From Pantoea sp. At-9b (GTDB taxonomy: Bacteria > Pseudomonadota > Gammaproteobacteria > Enterobacterales > Enterobacteriaceae): 64,000 bases of DNA. The first letter of the stretch is position 1; each line of letters opens with the position of its first letter. The translations under genes and the position numbers were made by a program. Where the stretch lies: NCBI RefSeq assembly GCF_000175935.2, contig NC_014837.1, forward strand, positions 3,410,001-3,474,000, given 5' to 3'. The notes beneath the pieces are model-generated. The model saw nothing but the letters and a program-made list of their open reading frames with translations, ran no database searches and was not told the DNA's origin. This document shows positions 1 through 9,479 of the stretch, piece after piece.

Positions 1-68
1 TGGTCGTGTTCGCGCATCACCGCTTCGACCTGCTGTAGCCGCTGCAAAATAAGTTGTTGCGACGACAT
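1..68 (-). CDS. yqcC: YqcC family protein, N-terminal fragment
   Basis: Only the first 22 codons lie in the window; the gene runs off the left edge. The reverse strand reads ATG at 66–68 after a good ribosome site (GGAGGT) and gives MSSQQLILQRLQQVEAVMRE, which resembles the start of YqcC (DUF446). In E. coli yqcC lies directly beyond csrB in the same orientation, as here. YqcC is a small protein of unknown function encoded next to the pseudouridine synthase gene truC. The call rests on a short match plus gene order. Confidence 0.75.
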   Translation of the reverse strand, partial: MSSQQLILQRLQQVEAVMREHD

Positions 69-135
69 GCGCCACCTCCAGAGAAAAATCGGGCGGCAAG
101 CATATCACTTGTCGGGCGATGCTCAAAAAGCGCAT

Positions 136-169
136 AAAAAAAGGGGAGCACTGTAATTACAGTGCTCCC
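136..169 (-). terminator. Rho-independent terminator of csrB
   Basis: A perfect 26-nt palindrome (GGGAGCACTG, TAATTA, CAGTGCTCCC) is followed on the minus strand by a C and seven T residues. It closes csrB before yqcC. Confidence 0.93.
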
Positions 170-447
170 GGTTCGTTTGCAGCAATCCCGCCACCGCTGT
201 GCTCCCTGCTCATCCGTGACAACTTTTCCTGTGCTATCCTTCGCTTGTCATCCTGACGTTGGTCCTTAGCATCCTGGCCCGCCACATCCCGCGTGGCTCT
301 CATTCTCCGTCCTGGAGGTGTCCCTGACTCACTCCTGAGTGTCCTGCTTCATCCTGAAGCCTTCCGTGTGCCGTAAACTCCGTTACGCTCCAGCCACCTG
401 GCTGATATTCTCCTGAACATCGCTTAATCCGTGGCTTCCTGCCAGTG
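136..447 (-). ncRNA. csrB: CsrB, CsrA-sequestering small RNA
   Basis: CsrB is a non-coding RNA that binds many CsrA dimers and so relieves CsrA repression of carbon storage, motility and biofilm genes. The minus strand here carries about 22 GGA triplets, most in AGGA or GGGA contexts in small hairpins, and the 3' third closely matches E. coli CsrB, including the GGAAAAGTTGTCA and GAGCAGGGAGCA blocks. It ends in a perfect inverted repeat (144–169) followed by a T run. Position between syd and yqcC is the same as in E. coli. The 5' end is inferred from a promoter at 454–481, giving about 312 nt, a little shorter than the 369 nt of E. coli. Confidence 0.93.
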
Positions 448-453
448 GTAACT

Positions 454-481
454 ATTCTGGCAGAAACTATCGCGGATACAA
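454..481 (-). promoter_or_regulatory. Predicted csrB promoter
   Basis: On the minus strand a TTGTAT −35 element (476–481) and a CAGAAT −10 (454–459) are 16 bp apart, and TG precedes the −10 as in an extended −10. This predicts a start near 447. It is a sequence prediction only. Confidence 0.55.
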
Positions 482-615
482 GGTACTAAAAGCCGTTACA
501 TCAGTCAGTTATCGGATGATTTTCGGACTGTTGCCATAAACTCATGATTCACAATATTTTTACAAGCCAGGCTTCGCGAATTCTTCAGTACAATTTGCCG
601 ATCTCTCACACATCA

Positions 616-633
616 TGTGAGAGATCTCTTACA
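616..633. promoter_or_regulatory. UvrY/GacA-type operator upstream of csrB
   Basis: The 18-bp dyad TGTGAGAGATCTCTTACA matches the known UvrY (GacA) binding palindrome. Its centre is about 178 bp upstream of the predicted csrB start, close to the far-upstream UvrY site of E. coli csrB. It lies just beyond the 3' end of syd (stop at 658). BarA–UvrY control of csrB is inferred from this match. Confidence 0.88.
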
Positions 634-657
634 ACAAAGCGAGCCAATGTCTGCAAT

Positions 658-1206
658 CTACTCGCTAACCGGTTGTAAGTTATTAAGAAACATCTTAATT
701 TCTGGGGACAATATCTCGCGCTTTTTGCTACCAGGATGCTCAAGAATAACTTCACCCGTAAGATTACATAGCGAGATGACATCCTGCTCGGAATCCGTCG
801 TGGCGATAAACAAGGTCGGGCTTTGCTTCAGGCGACGCTTCATGACCAAATGACCAATCAAATTCTCCTGTAAACGCGTGAAATCATCTTCACTCCACAC
901 CTGTAACAACGTGATATCCCGCTGCTGAAATCGTGCGGTCATATCACCGGCAAACTGGGTGGTGTAAAACGCGGTAATATCCGGCTGCAGTTCGAGATCC
1001 AGCGCACGCTCAACGGCTGCCAGCGTCGCTGGTAACGTAAATGGCTGGGGTTGCCACAACACGCGATCATCCAGCGTCGTCTGAATGCAGGGCGACGGGA
1101 CACCGTGCAGATCACTGCTGGCGGGTAAGTGTCCGGTGCGCTGCTGCCATTCATCACAATAACGGGCGGTAAAATCGCGCAGAGCATCTACGGTTTGCTG
1201 CATCAT
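658..1206 (-). CDS. syd: Syd, SecY-interacting protein
   Basis: Syd is a cytoplasmic protein that binds the SecY translocon and affects its quality control. The 182-residue product is the usual length (about 181) and shows the family blocks YGVPSPCI-like [28 protein letters not shown] and the strongly conserved [14 protein letters not shown] [11 protein letters not shown], followed by PTLFIATT. The first codon is one of two adjacent ATGs. It is divergent from queF across a 62-bp gap and is transcribed toward csrB. Confidence 0.95.
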   Translation of the reverse strand: MMQQTVDALRDFTARYCDEWQQRTGHLPASSDLHGVPSPCIQTTLDDRVLWQPQPFTLPATLAAVERALDLELQPDITAFYTTQFAGDMTARFQQRDITLLQVWSEDDFTRLQENLIGHLVMKRRLKQSPTLFIATTDSEQDVISLCNLTGEVILEHPGSKKREILSPEIKMFLNNLQPVSE

Positions 1207-1268
1207 TCATCTTCTCGCTTCTGATAGGTTACACTTAGCCACTTTGATGGATTTTAGTGGTAACCGTT

Positions 1269-2114
1269 ATGTCTACTGAACAACAGGATCAGGTATTAAG
1301 TGGCCTGACCTTGGGTAAACCCACGGCGTATGTCGATCATTACGACAGCTCGCTGCTACAGCCCGTGCCGCGCAGCCTTAATCGCGAGCCGCTGGGACTG
1401 TTTCCCGACAACCTGCCCTTTCACGGGGCTGATATCTGGACGCTGTACGAACTCTCCTGGCTGAACAGCAAAGGCGTGCCGCAGGTGGCGGTGGGCGAAG
1501 TGGTGCTGAATGCCGCGAGCCGCAATCTTATCGAGTCAAAGAGCTTCAAGCTCTATCTTAACAGTTTTAATCAGACGGTTTTCGCCGACTGGGGTGAAGT
1601 GCGGCAGACGCTGCAACGCGATCTCAGTGCCTGTGCTGCAGGTGAAGTCAGCGTGGCCTTGTTCCGTCTCAGTGAAATCGAAGGCCAGCCGATTGGCCAT
1701 TTCACTGGCGAGCTGATCGATGAACAGGATATTGAAATTCACGACTATGCGTTTAATGCCGACCACCTGGCACAAGCTGCCGGTCACGACATTATTGAAG
1801 AAACGCTGGTCAGCCATGTTCTGAAATCTAACTGCCTCATCACTCATCAACCCGACTGGGGTTCAGTGATGATCCGTTATAAAGGCCCACGTATCGATCG
1901 TGAAGCGCTGTTGCGTTACCTGGTCTCTTTCCGTCAGCACAATGAGTTTCATGAACAGTGTGTTGAACGCATTTTCAATGATATTCAACGCTTTTGCCAC
2001 CCAGAAGCCTTGACGGTCTATGCCCGTTACACACGACGTGGCGGCCTCGATATCAACCCGTGGCGTAGCAATGTGCCCTTCTCGCCGGGATTTTCCCGTC
2101 TGGTACGTCAGTAA
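1269..2114 (+). CDS. queF: NADPH-dependent 7-cyano-7-deazaguanine reductase
   Basis: QueF reduces preQ0 to preQ1 with NADPH, a step in making the tRNA base queuosine. The product is the long, two-domain form (281 aa; E. coli 282). Visible landmarks are the substrate-binding [12 protein letters not shown] block near residue 90, the catalytic cysteine in [13 protein letters not shown] (about residue 189) and the C-terminal [17 protein letters not shown] block. An upstream GTG at 1257 is in frame, but the ATG at 1269 gives the family length, so it is preferred. Confidence 0.96.
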   Translation: MSTEQQDQVLSGLTLGKPTAYVDHYDSSLLQPVPRSLNREPLGLFPDNLPFHGADIWTLYELSWLNSKGVPQVAVGEVVLNAASRNLIESKSFKLYLNSFNQTVFADWGEVRQTLQRDLSACAAGEVSVALFRLSEIEGQPIGHFTGELIDEQDIEIHDYAFNADHLAQAAGHDIIEETLVSHVLKSNCLITHQPDWGSVMIRYKGPRIDREALLRYLVSFRQHNEFHEQCVERIFNDIQRFCHPEALTVYARYTRRGGLDINPWRSNVPFSPGFSRLVRQ

Positions 2115-2300
2115 CAGATTGCGAGACGCCTCGCAGGCCGCAGCATGGATGCGCGGTTCCACTTGAGCATTCACCGCAGACAAGGCTACTCTGTCAAAGG
2201 CGCGGGCGGCCAACCGTGCGCGACCAGGGATATTCGTCACTGTGCCCGGGAAGTTAAGCACAGCGTCATCAGTCACGCGCTTGCGTGTAAAGGAGTTCTC

Positions 2301-3665
2301 TTGATTACTCATATTAGCCCTCTTGGCTCGATGGATCTGCTCTCCCAGTTGGAAGTCGATATGCTGAAACGCACCGCCAGCAGCGACCTGTACCAACTGT
2401 TTCGCAACTGTTCACTCGCGGTGCTCAATTCTGGTAGTCAGACCGACAGTAGTCATGAACTGCTTTCCCGCTTTGAAAGTTTTGATATCAACGTGTTACG
2501 CCGCGAACGTGGCGTTAAACTTGAACTGATCAACCCGCCGGAAGAAGCCTTTGTCGATGGCCGGATTATCCGCTCATTGCAGGCGAACCTGTTTGCCGTA
2601 CTGCGCGACATTCTGTTTGTTAACGGCCAGCTATCTGCTGCTGAACGCTTTCAGAATCTGGATGCTGAGGACTCAGCACATATCACCAATCTGGTCTTTT
2701 CCATCCTGCGTAACGCCCGTGCGCTGCACGTCGGCGAATACCCCAATACCGTAGTGTGCTGGGGTGGTCACTCGATTAACGCCGTGGAATATCAGTATTG
2801 TCGTAACGTGGGTACGCAACTTGGCCTGCGGGAACTCAATATCTGTACCGGTTGTGGCCCGGGGGTGATGGAAGCGCCGATGAAAGGTGCAGCAGTCGGT
2901 CATGCGCAGCAACGCTACCGCGACAGCCGTTTTATCGGCCTGACCGAACCCTCGATCATTGCCGCTGAGCCACCGAATCCGCTGGTCAATGAATTGATCA
3001 TCATGCCGGATATCGAAAAACGCCTCGAAGCCTTTGTGCGTATCGCCCACGGCATCGTGATTTTCCCGGGTGGTGTTGGTACGGCAGAAGAGTTGTTGTA
3101 TCTGCTGGGTATTCTGATGAACCCACAGAACAAGGATCAGGTACTGCCGCTGATTCTGACCGGGCCGCAAGAAAGCGCCGATTACTTCCGCGTTCTGGAC
3201 GATTTTATTGTCAGTACGCTGGGCGAAAGCGCGCGTAAACATTACAAAATCATCATTGATGATGCCGCCGAAGTGGCGCGTCTGATGAAGAAAGCCATGC
3301 CGCAGGTGAAAGAGTATCGTCGTGAAACCGGTGATGCCTACAGCTTCAACTGGTCAATTCGTATCGTGCCGGACCTGCAACTGCCGTTCCTGCCCACTCA
3401 CGAAAACATGGCGAACCTGAACCTGTACACCAATCAACCCGCAGAAAAACTGGCAGCGGATTTACGTCGTGCCTTCTCGGGCATTGTCGCGGGCAACGTG
3501 AAAGAAGTGGGCATCCGCGAAATCCGTGAAAAAGGGCCGTACAAACTGCATGGCGATCCGGACATCATGCACCGCATGGATGAACTGCTACAGGGCTTTG
3601 TCGCCCAGCATCGCATGAAACTGCCGGGCACTGCCTATATTCCCTGCTACGAAATCATCAAATAA
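2301..3665 (+). CDS. ppnN: Pyrimidine/purine nucleotide 5'-monophosphate nucleosidase
   Basis: PpnN (YgdH) hydrolyses nucleoside monophosphates to base and ribose 5-phosphate and in E. coli is stimulated by (p)ppGpp. From the TTG at 2301, preceded by AAGGAG, the product is 454 aa, exactly the E. coli length, and begins [12 protein letters not shown] as in E. coli. A longer in-frame reading from 2145 exists but its extra 52 residues do not look like the family. The LOG-type nucleotide site is visible as [16 protein letters not shown], and [14 protein letters not shown] is also present. It is followed by xni after 35 bp. Confidence 0.95.
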   Translation: MITHISPLGSMDLLSQLEVDMLKRTASSDLYQLFRNCSLAVLNSGSQTDSSHELLSRFESFDINVLRRERGVKLELINPPEEAFVDGRIIRSLQANLFAVLRDILFVNGQLSAAERFQNLDAEDSAHITNLVFSILRNARALHVGEYPNTVVCWGGHSINAVEYQYCRNVGTQLGLRELNICTGCGPGVMEAPMKGAAVGHAQQRYRDSRFIGLTEPSIIAAEPPNPLVNELIIMPDIEKRLEAFVRIAHGIVIFPGGVGTAEELLYLLGILMNPQNKDQVLPLILTGPQESADYFRVLDDFIVSTLGESARKHYKIIIDDAAEVARLMKKAMPQVKEYRRETGDAYSFNWSIRIVPDLQLPFLPTHENMANLNLYTNQPAEKLAADLRRAFSGIVAGNVKEVGIREIREKGPYKLHGDPDIMHRMDELLQGFVAQHRMKLPGTAYIPCYEIIK

Positions 3666-3700
3666 CTCAGGAAGGCAGCCTGCGGGCTGCCGCTATCATC

Positions 3701-4456
3701 ATGTCTTTTCATCTCCTTATTGTTGATGCCCTGAACCTGATCCGCCGTTTACATGCCGTTCAGGGATCGCCATGCCGTGATGCCTGCGTGGCGGCGCTGC
3801 ATCAGTTGTTGGGCCATACCCGGCCAACACACGTGGTCGCGGTGTTTGACAGCGCCACACGCCAGCCAGGCTGGCGTCATGCCTTGCTGCCGGACTACAA
3901 AGCCGGTCGCCCACCGATGCCAGATGATTTACAACAGGAAATGCCCGCGATCCAACAGGCATTTCAGGCTGCCGGTGTCAGTTGTTGGATCGCCGATCAG
4001 GACGAAGCCGATGACCTGGCTGCGACGCTGGCGATCAAAATGGCGGATGCCGGCCATCAGGCAACGATTGTCTCGACCGATAAAGGCTACTGTCAGCTAC
4101 TGGCACCACAGATCCGGATTCGCGATTACTTCCAGAAACGCTGGCTGGACGTCCCCTTTATTGAACAGGAGTTCGGGGTGACACCTGCGCAACTCGCAGA
4201 CTATTGGGGATTGTGTGGCATCAGCAGTAGCAAGATTCCGGGGGTGGCGGGCATCGGTCCGAAAAGCGCACGGGAACTGATTGGGCAATTTGGCTCGCTG
4301 GAAGCGATTTACCAACAGTGGGATCAGGTGCCCGCAAAGTGGCAAGGGAAATTGCAGTCACAACGTGCCATGGCGGAGATTTGTCGCCAGGTCTCGACAC
4401 TGAAGCGTGATCTGGTGCTGCAAGGCAATCTGAATACGCTGCGGTATAACCCGTAG
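3701..4456 (+). CDS. xni: Flap endonuclease Xni (exonuclease IX)
   Basis: Xni is related to the 5'-nuclease domain of DNA polymerase I. It cuts 5' flaps, and family members lack part of the usual metal site. The product is 251 aa, equal to E. coli. It shows the N-terminal [12 protein letters not shown], the acidic [11 protein letters not shown] segment, the [10 protein letters not shown] block and a helix-hairpin-helix-like [14 protein letters not shown]. The gene lies 35 bp after ppnN in the same direction and is followed by an ERIC element. Confidence 0.95.
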   Translation: MSFHLLIVDALNLIRRLHAVQGSPCRDACVAALHQLLGHTRPTHVVAVFDSATRQPGWRHALLPDYKAGRPPMPDDLQQEMPAIQQAFQAAGVSCWIADQDEADDLAATLAIKMADAGHQATIVSTDKGYCQLLAPQIRIRDYFQKRWLDVPFIEQEFGVTPAQLADYWGLCGISSSKIPGVAGIGPKSARELIGQFGSLEAIYQQWDQVPAKWQGKLQSQRAMAEICRQVSTLKRDLVLQGNLNTLRYNP

Positions 4457-4467
4457 CATTGAGCTGC

Positions 4468-4595
4468 AATCCGCCAAAATAATTTGTGCTGCAGGAAGGC
4501 GGCAAGTACGCGAATCCCCAGGAGCTTACATCAGTAAGTAACTGGGGTGAGCACACGCAGCCAACGCACCTGCAGCGCAAAGTATGACGGAGGAT
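4468..4595. repeat. ERIC element (enterobacterial repetitive intergenic consensus)
   Basis: A 128-bp imperfect inverted repeat lies between the convergent genes xni and rlmM. Its centre contains the well-known ERIC core: GAATCCCCAGGAGCTTACAT followed by AGTAAGTAACTGGGGTGAGC. The outer ends (AATCC…CTGCAGG and CCTGCAG…GGATT) pair with each other. ERIC elements are about 127 bp, non-autonomous and usually transcribed. The right end reaches the rlmM stop codon. Confidence 0.95.
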
Positions 4596-5695
4596 TAGCG
4601 TTCGTCGCGACGTCCACCAACGGACGCCCAGATACGGCGCACATGCACCGTCACTTCTTCGCGATCGTGGTAGAGCTGACGCGCCTGAATCTGCGCATTA
4701 ATCCCCTGCTCTTTCAGGGTGGCATCAATCATCGCCAGGTTTTGTGTCACCTCTTCATAGCGCTTTTTCATCGGCAATTTAAGGTTGAAGATCGCTTCGC
4801 GACACCAGCCATTGACCAGCCATTCACTCATCAGGCTGGCAACGCGCACTGGTTTTTCCACCATGTCGCACACCAGCCAGCTGATGTTGTTACGGGGAGG
4901 ACGGAAGCGGAAGCCGTCTTCACGGCAGTGCGTAACCTGTCCGGTATCCATCAAACTCGGCGCCATTGGCCCGTTATCGACCGCGTAGACCATCATGCTG
5001 CGTTTCACCAACTGATAGGTCCAGCCACCAGGACACGCGCCCAGATCCACTGCCCACATCCCGCTACCCAGACGTTCATCCCATTCGTCAGCCGGGATAA
5101 AGACATGAAAAGCCTCTTCCAGTTTCAGGGTGGAACGGCTTGGCGCATCTGACGGGAATTTCAGGCGCGGAATGCCCATATAAAACGGTGAGTTATTCTG
5201 CGGCAGCGAGTAGCCAACATAACAGGTACCGGGGGCAATAAAGAACACATGCACCACCGGACGTTTCGGGCTTTCGTAGTTAAGCAGAATTTTGCTTTCA
5301 CGCAGGCTGGCGCGCAGCGGCACTGTAAACTTGCGGCAAAATTTGGTCAGTTCTTTGGCTTCGTTGGTGTCGGGCACTTCGACACGTAATTCACCGCCTT
5401 TCTCGACGACCCCGGTCAGCATCCCGACAATCGGTGAAATACGGTCTTCAGGTGGCAAGTCACGCAGCAATTCCCCTACCACCACCATCTGACGGGCAAA
5501 AATCAGCTCAGCAAACGGCAGTTGGCTGATCAATTTCTCCGCATCTTCCTGTTGGTAGCATTCAAACAACACATAGCCAGCGTCGTCTTTCACACGCGGG
5601 AAACCATAAATTTCACGCTCAGCGGCTTTCGCACTGATCTCTGCCGCACACTCTTTCTCAAAGCCAGGACGGCAATAGAGTAAAACCTTATTCAT
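4595..5695 (-). CDS. rlmM: 23S rRNA 2'-O-ribose C2498 methyltransferase
   Basis: RlmM methylates the ribose of C2498 in 23S rRNA using S-adenosylmethionine. The product is 366 aa, the same as E. coli, starting [20 protein letters not shown]. An N-terminal THUMP-like region is followed by a Rossmann methyltransferase domain with the SAM-binding [17 protein letters not shown] segment near residue 225 and MVEKP (K in the KDKE tetrad region) further on. The start overlaps the end of ygdD by 8 bp, so the two are likely co-transcribed. Confidence 0.96.
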   Translation of the reverse strand: MNKVLLYCRPGFEKECAAEISAKAAEREIYGFPRVKDDAGYVLFECYQQEDAEKLISQLPFAELIFARQMVVVGELLRDLPPEDRISPIVGMLTGVVEKGGELRVEVPDTNEAKELTKFCRKFTVPLRASLRESKILLNYESPKRPVVHVFFIAPGTCYVGYSLPQNNSPFYMGIPRLKFPSDAPSRSTLKLEEAFHVFIPADEWDERLGSGMWAVDLGACPGGWTYQLVKRSMMVYAVDNGPMAPSLMDTGQVTHCREDGFRFRPPRNNISWLVCDMVEKPVRVASLMSEWLVNGWCREAIFNLKLPMKKRYEEVTQNLAMIDATLKEQGINAQIQARQLYHDREEVTVHVRRIWASVGGRRDER

Positions 5696-6083
5696 GGCGT
5701 TCTGCCTTTCGTTTCAGACGCATTGCGCCAATCAACATCAAAAACCAGCCAATCAGGAAGCCAAGGCCACCGACTGGCGTAACAAATACCCAAAACTTCA
5801 GATGCGACAGCGCCAGACAATAGAGGCTGCCGCTGAACAATACGGTTCCCAACGCCAGTGCGGCGCTACTCCAGTAAAACCAGATATTGGCTCGACGCAA
5901 CATAGCCGATGCGAGGCCAATAATCGCCAGCGTATGATACGCCTGATACTCCAGGCCGGTATGTATCCACGCCATCTCGGCCGGGCCGAGGGATTTGCTC
6001 AGCACATGGGCACCAAAAGCACCAAAAGCCACCAGCGTGAAACCGCTGATGGCGGCAAAAATAAACATGGCACGACTGGACAT
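5688..6083 (-). CDS. ygdD: DUF423 inner-membrane protein
   Basis: A 131-residue hydrophobic protein with four predicted membrane helices, starting [20 protein letters not shown] and including the GAFGAHVL motif typical of DUF423. Function is not established for the family. It lies between gcvA and rlmM on the same strand and its stop overlaps the rlmM start, an arrangement shared with E. coli. Confidence 0.93.
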   Translation of the reverse strand: MSSRAMFIFAAISGFTLVAFGAFGAHVLSKSLGPAEMAWIHTGLEYQAYHTLAIIGLASAMLRRANIWFYWSSAALALGTVLFSGSLYCLALSHLKFWVFVTPVGGLGFLIGWFLMLIGAMRLKRKAERHE

Positions 6084-6133
6084 CTAACAATCCTCAGAGT
6101 GAATACGCACGTCACTGTGCAACAATCAACGCG

Positions 6134-7051
6134 TTAGTGATCGTAACGAAAACGAAATTTCTCTTGTTCGGTTGCGGCTTTGGCCAGGATCCACTGTCGA
6201 AAGGCGGCTATTTTACCCAGTTCTGCCTGGCTGTCATGACAAACCAGATAAAAAGCATTTTTACTGACCAATACGTCATTAAAAGGACAGACCAGACGAC
6301 CGGCTTCGATTTCGCTCTGCGCCATCACATTATTGGCCAGCGCCACGCCCTGACCGTGAATCGCCGCCTGCAATACCATCGCACTGTGGCTGAAAATTGG
6401 CCCCTGCTGCACATTAATGTGCTGCAAGCCTAGTTGACGAATATAGGATTGCCAGTCACGACGCGAGGCATCATGCAGCAGCGTGAAGTGCGCCAGATCA
6501 GCCGGTGACTTCAGCGGATGGTCCCCGGTCAGCAGCAACGGCGAGCAGACTGGCAACAGATACTCCGCGTAGAGTTTTTCCACCCGCAGTCCTGGCCAGT
6601 TGCCACGGCCATAGAAAATCGCCACATCCACGTCATCTGCCAGTTTCTCTTCATCGCGGTCAACCGCCTGGATACGGACATCGATACCCGGATAAGCTGT
6701 ATTAAAGCTGGAGAGACGTGGCACCAACCACTGAATGGCGAAGCTCGGCAGCAGGCTGACCGTCAATGCACCTTTGGCGCTGCGCGCCTGTAGTTTACGC
6801 GTCGCATCATTCAATGCGGAGAAAATTTCCTTGATATCCAGATAGTAGCTTTGACCTTCTTCCGTCAGCAAAAGCGAACGATTCCTCCGGCGAAATAGCT
6901 TAAGACCGAGAAAATCTTCCAGAGATTTAATCTGATGGCTGACAGCTGCCTGGGTAACAAACAGCTCCTCGGCGGCTTTGGTAAAGCTCAAATGGCGTGC
7001 CGCAGCATCAAAGACGCGTAAAGCATTCAGCGGGGGAAGGCGTTTAGACAT
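6134..7051 (-). CDS. gcvA: LysR-type regulator of glycine cleavage, GcvA
   Basis: GcvA activates the glycine-cleavage operon and gcvB when glycine is plentiful and represses with GcvR otherwise. The 305-aa product (same as E. coli) begins MSKRLPPLNALRVFDAAARH. It has an N-terminal winged-helix domain (about residues 1–65, AAEELFVTQAAVSHQIKSLE) and a C-terminal substrate-binding-like domain. An in-frame TTG 21 bp upstream adds seven residues; the ATG is preferred by family alignment. It is divergent from gcvB, and LysR regulators usually act on such shared gaps. Confidence 0.97.
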   Translation of the reverse strand: MSKRLPPLNALRVFDAAARHLSFTKAAEELFVTQAAVSHQIKSLEDFLGLKLFRRRNRSLLLTEEGQSYYLDIKEIFSALNDATRKLQARSAKGALTVSLLPSFAIQWLVPRLSSFNTAYPGIDVRIQAVDRDEEKLADDVDVAIFYGRGNWPGLRVEKLYAEYLLPVCSPLLLTGDHPLKSPADLAHFTLLHDASRRDWQSYIRQLGLQHINVQQGPIFSHSAMVLQAAIHGQGVALANNVMAQSEIEAGRLVCPFNDVLVSKNAFYLVCHDSQAELGKIAAFRQWILAKAATEQEKFRFRYDH

Positions 7052-7145
7052 GGTTTTCCGTATCCGGATCAACAGAGTAATACTGCAACTTATAACAAGT
7101 CATACGGTATTAGTTTTTTTAATCCGAGACATTATAAATTGTCCG

Positions 7146-7174
7146 TTGAGGAAGCTCCAGCAAATACCTATAGT
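7146..7174 (+). promoter_or_regulatory. gcvB promoter
   Basis: TTGAGG (7146–7151) and TATAGT (7169–7174) are separated by 17 bp and lead to a start at about 7181, which is exactly where similarity to E. coli GcvB begins. An ATTAG/CTAAT-type GcvA half-site lies upstream near 7110. Confidence 0.8.
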
Positions 7175-7180
7175 TGCCGC

Positions 7181-7377
7181 ACTTCCTAAGCCGGAACGAA
7201 AAGATTTCTGGAAATGTGCGTTAGTTCGCAGACTTTTGGAGAGCTTTTGGCTTGTGGTCGTGATGTTGTGTTTGCATTTTGATCTGACGATTGCGGATCA
7301 AGCTTTTAATTCCTGTAGATTTACCCTGTCTGTCCAAAGTGATTTACATAGCACCGCAAATTGCGGTGCTTTTTTTT
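7181..7377 (+). ncRNA. gcvB: GcvB small RNA
   Basis: GcvB is an Hfq-dependent sRNA that represses many amino-acid and peptide transporter mRNAs. The sequence begins ACTTCCTAAGCCGGAACG, nearly identical to E. coli GcvB. It has the G/U-rich R1 seed (about 7253–7275, TGATGTTGTGTTTGC), the conserved ACCCTGTCTGTCC block near 7323, and ends in the terminator hairpin GCACCGCAAATTGCGGTGC plus eight T residues. It is about 197 nt against 206 in E. coli, and is divergent from its activator gcvA as expected. Confidence 0.96.
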
Positions 7378-7378
7378 A
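7351..7378 (+). terminator. Rho-independent terminator of gcvB
   Basis: The stem GCACCGCAA/TTGCGGTGC is followed by eight T residues. It separates gcvB from the convergent gene ygdI, whose stop codon is only about 10 bp away. Confidence 0.94.
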
Positions 7379-7386
7379 TCTGTCGT

Positions 7387-7611
7387 TTACTGGCCCATCT
7401 CAACCATCTCTTTGACATCTGAGCGGTTAATCTGCTGCTGGTTGCCATTGGCATCTTTATAGCTGATCATACCGGTATCATCGTCTACTTTAGGTTTGCC
7501 AGAAGCAACAATGGTGCGGCCGTCATTGGTATGCATCACGTAATTGCTGGAACAGGCAGCCAGGGTAAAGGCCATGGTACACACGGCCAGCACTGCGGCG
7601 AGTTTTTTCAT
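7387..7611 (-). CDS. ygdI: YgdI/YgdR family small lipoprotein
   Basis: A 74-residue putative lipoprotein. The signal peptide MKKLAAVLAVCTMAFTLAAC ends in a lipobox with the acylated cysteine at residue 20. The mature part contains SSNYVMHTNDGRTIV, DTGMISYKDANGNQQQIN and a conserved acidic end, typical of the YgdI/YgdR family (an SH3-like fold). Function is unknown. A paralogue, ygdR, is present at 35420–35638. A GGAGAT-like ribosome site precedes the start. Confidence 0.95.
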   Translation of the reverse strand: MKKLAAVLAVCTMAFTLAACSSNYVMHTNDGRTIVASGKPKVDDDTGMISYKDANGNQQQINRSDVKEMVEMGQ

Positions 7612-7681
7612 TTTCTATCTCCTTGCAGATTGATTGCATCAAACCACCCGCTAGACGCTGACCAGAGGCAGCTGAAAAAGT

Positions 7682-7706
7682 GAAATCGACTGGAAAGGTC
7701 GATTTC
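7682..7706. repeat. Perfect 9-bp inverted repeat between ygdI and csdA
   Basis: GAAATCGAC, seven bases, GTCGATTTC form a perfect dyad in the divergent ygdI–csdA gap. There is no T run, so it could be an operator or an RNA leader hairpin. No binding protein is suggested by the sequence. Confidence 0.4.
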
Positions 7707-7822
7707 TAATGCGGGTTTTGGTTTAAACCTTGCAATAATTAGCATAACGCGCTTTCCCAGCTTTGCCAGGTTACAGACCGACTTTCAGTCTGGTCCTAAA
7801 AACTCATCACAACAGGCCGGAT

Positions 7823-9028
7823 ATGACCATTTTTACCCCCACCGCTTTTCGCCAGCAATTTCCTGCGCTGGCTGATGCCGGTGTCTATCTCGACAGCGCA
7901 GCTACCGCCCTGAAACCACTGGCGGTGATTGAGGCCACACAACAGTTCTATTCCCTGAGTGCCGGGACGGTGCATCGCAGCCAGTTCGCCGCCGCACGTG
8001 CCCTGACAGAACAATATGAACAGGCGCGCGGCCTGGTGGCCCGCTGGTTGAATGCCGCTGATGACCGACAAATTATCTGGACGCGCGGCACCACCGAAGC
8101 CATCAATCTGGTAGCCAACAGCTGGCTGGCGCCGCGCCTGCAACCCGGTGATGAAATCGTGGTGAGCGAGGCGGAGCACCACGCCAATCTGGTGCCCTGG
8201 CTGATGCTGGCGCAGGCCAAAGGGGCAAAAGTGGTGAAATGGCCACTGGGTGCGGATCGCCTGCCTGATATCCAGCAATTGCCTCAGTTACTGAATTCAC
8301 GCACACGTCTGCTGGCTATTGGTCAGATGTCGAATGTCACCGGAGGCTGCCCGGATTTGGCACAGGCGATTCGGCTGGCACATGCCGTCGGTGCCAAAGT
8401 AATGGTCGATGGCGCGCAGGGCGTGGTGCATTGCGCACCGGATGTACAGGCTGAAGACATTGATTTTTATGCCTTCTCCGGCCATAAGTTGTACGGACCG
8501 ATGGGCATCGGTGTGTTGTATGGCAAAGCGGAATTGCTTGAAGAGATGTCACCATGGCAAGGCGGCGGCAAAATGCTGACGCAGGTGGATTTCAACGGCT
8601 TCACGCCGCAGCCGGTGCCGTGGCGTTTTGAAGCGGGCACACCAAATGTGGCGGGGGTGATTGGCTTAAGCGCCGCCCTGCGCTGGCTCAGCCAACATAA
8701 CGCGGAAAAGATGGAGATGTGGAGCCAGCAACTGGCCAGCCTTGCCGAAGAACAGCTGAGCGCCCTGCCAGGCTTTCGCAGTTTTCGCTGCGGCAGCAGC
8801 AGTCTGCTGGCATTCGAAATCACGGGTATCCATCATAGCGATATCGTGACGCTGCTGGCAGAGCATGGCATTGCATTACGCGCTGGCCAACATTGCGCGC
8901 AGCCCCTGATGGCCGCGTTGGGTGTGAGCGGCACCTTGCGTGTCTCGTTCGCCCCCTATAATAATTTGCAGGACGTGGACGCGCTGGTGCGCGCCATGCA
9001 AAGCGCCGTCGATTTACTGAGTGAGTAA
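7823..9028 (+). CDS. csdA: Cysteine desulfurase CsdA
   Basis: CsdA is a PLP enzyme that takes sulfur from cysteine (or selenium from selenocysteine) and passes it to CsdE for Fe–S or tRNA work. From ATG 7823 the product is 401 aa, the E. coli length. The PLP lysine is in FSGHKLYGP (about residue 222) and the active-site cysteine in GQHCAQP (about 358). An in-frame start at 7763 would add 20 residues not seen in the family. csdE follows immediately. Confidence 0.96.
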   Translation: MTIFTPTAFRQQFPALADAGVYLDSAATALKPLAVIEATQQFYSLSAGTVHRSQFAAARALTEQYEQARGLVARWLNAADDRQIIWTRGTTEAINLVANSWLAPRLQPGDEIVVSEAEHHANLVPWLMLAQAKGAKVVKWPLGADRLPDIQQLPQLLNSRTRLLAIGQMSNVTGGCPDLAQAIRLAHAVGAKVMVDGAQGVVHCAPDVQAEDIDFYAFSGHKLYGPMGIGVLYGKAELLEEMSPWQGGGKMLTQVDFNGFTPQPVPWRFEAGTPNVAGVIGLSAALRWLSQHNAEKMEMWSQQLASLAEEQLSALPGFRSFRCGSSSLLAFEITGIHHSDIVTLLAEHGIALRAGQHCAQPLMAALGVSGTLRVSFAPYNNLQDVDALVRAMQSAVDLLSE

Positions 9029-9032
9029 CACC

Positions 9033-9479
9033 ATGAGCACAGCCCTTCTCGCCCCACACCCGTTCGGTGACCTGATCACCGAGGCCAGCCTGACAGAGAA
9101 ATTCAGCCATTTTCATCAGTGGGAAGATCGTTATCGTCAGTTGATCCAACTGAGCCGTCAGTTACCTGCGTTACCGGAAGCGATGAAAACCACTGACATC
9201 GAACTGAGCGGGTGTGAGAATCGCGTCTGGCTGAGCAGTCAGTTGCAAAACAACGGCACGCTGCATTTCTATGGCGACAGTGAAGGACGTATCGTGCGTG
9301 GCTTGCTGGCAGTGCTGTTAACTGCGGTGGAAGGAAAAACGCCAGCTACCCTGCTGCAACAGGATCCGCTGGCGTTGTTTGATACGCTTGGCCTGCGCGC
9401 CCAACTGAGTGCCTCGCGCAGCAGCGGTTTACAGGCGCTGGCCGACGCAGTACAGCGTGCGGCGCGCCAACACGCTTAA
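9033..9479 (+). CDS. csdE: Sulfur acceptor protein CsdE
   Basis: CsdE is a SufE-like partner that accepts persulfide sulfur from CsdA on a cysteine. The product is 148 aa from ATG 9033 (E. coli 147), with the acceptor cysteine at residue 61 in the [10 protein letters not shown] motif and the conserved [23 protein letters not shown] block. A GTG at 9021 overlapping the csdA stop is possible but adds four residues. Its 3' end overlaps the convergent tcdA by 4 bp. Together with csdA and tcdA it supplies the sulfur/ct6A branch. Confidence 0.95.
   Translation: MSTALLAPHPFGDLITEASLTEKFSHFHQWEDRYRQLIQLSRQLPALPEAMKTTDIELSGCENRVWLSSQLQNNGTLHFYGDSEGRIVRGLLAVLLTAVEGKTPATLLQQDPLALFDTLGLRAQLSASRSSGLQALADAVQRAARQHA

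Noticed and set aside
2145..2300. N-terminal extension of PpnN by 52 residues
   Set aside because: The TTG at 2301 has the proper ribosome site and gives the exact family length and N terminus.
1863..2396. 177-codon minus-strand frame over the end of queF and the ppnN leader
   Set aside because: It is antisense to two well-supported genes and has no recognisable domain.
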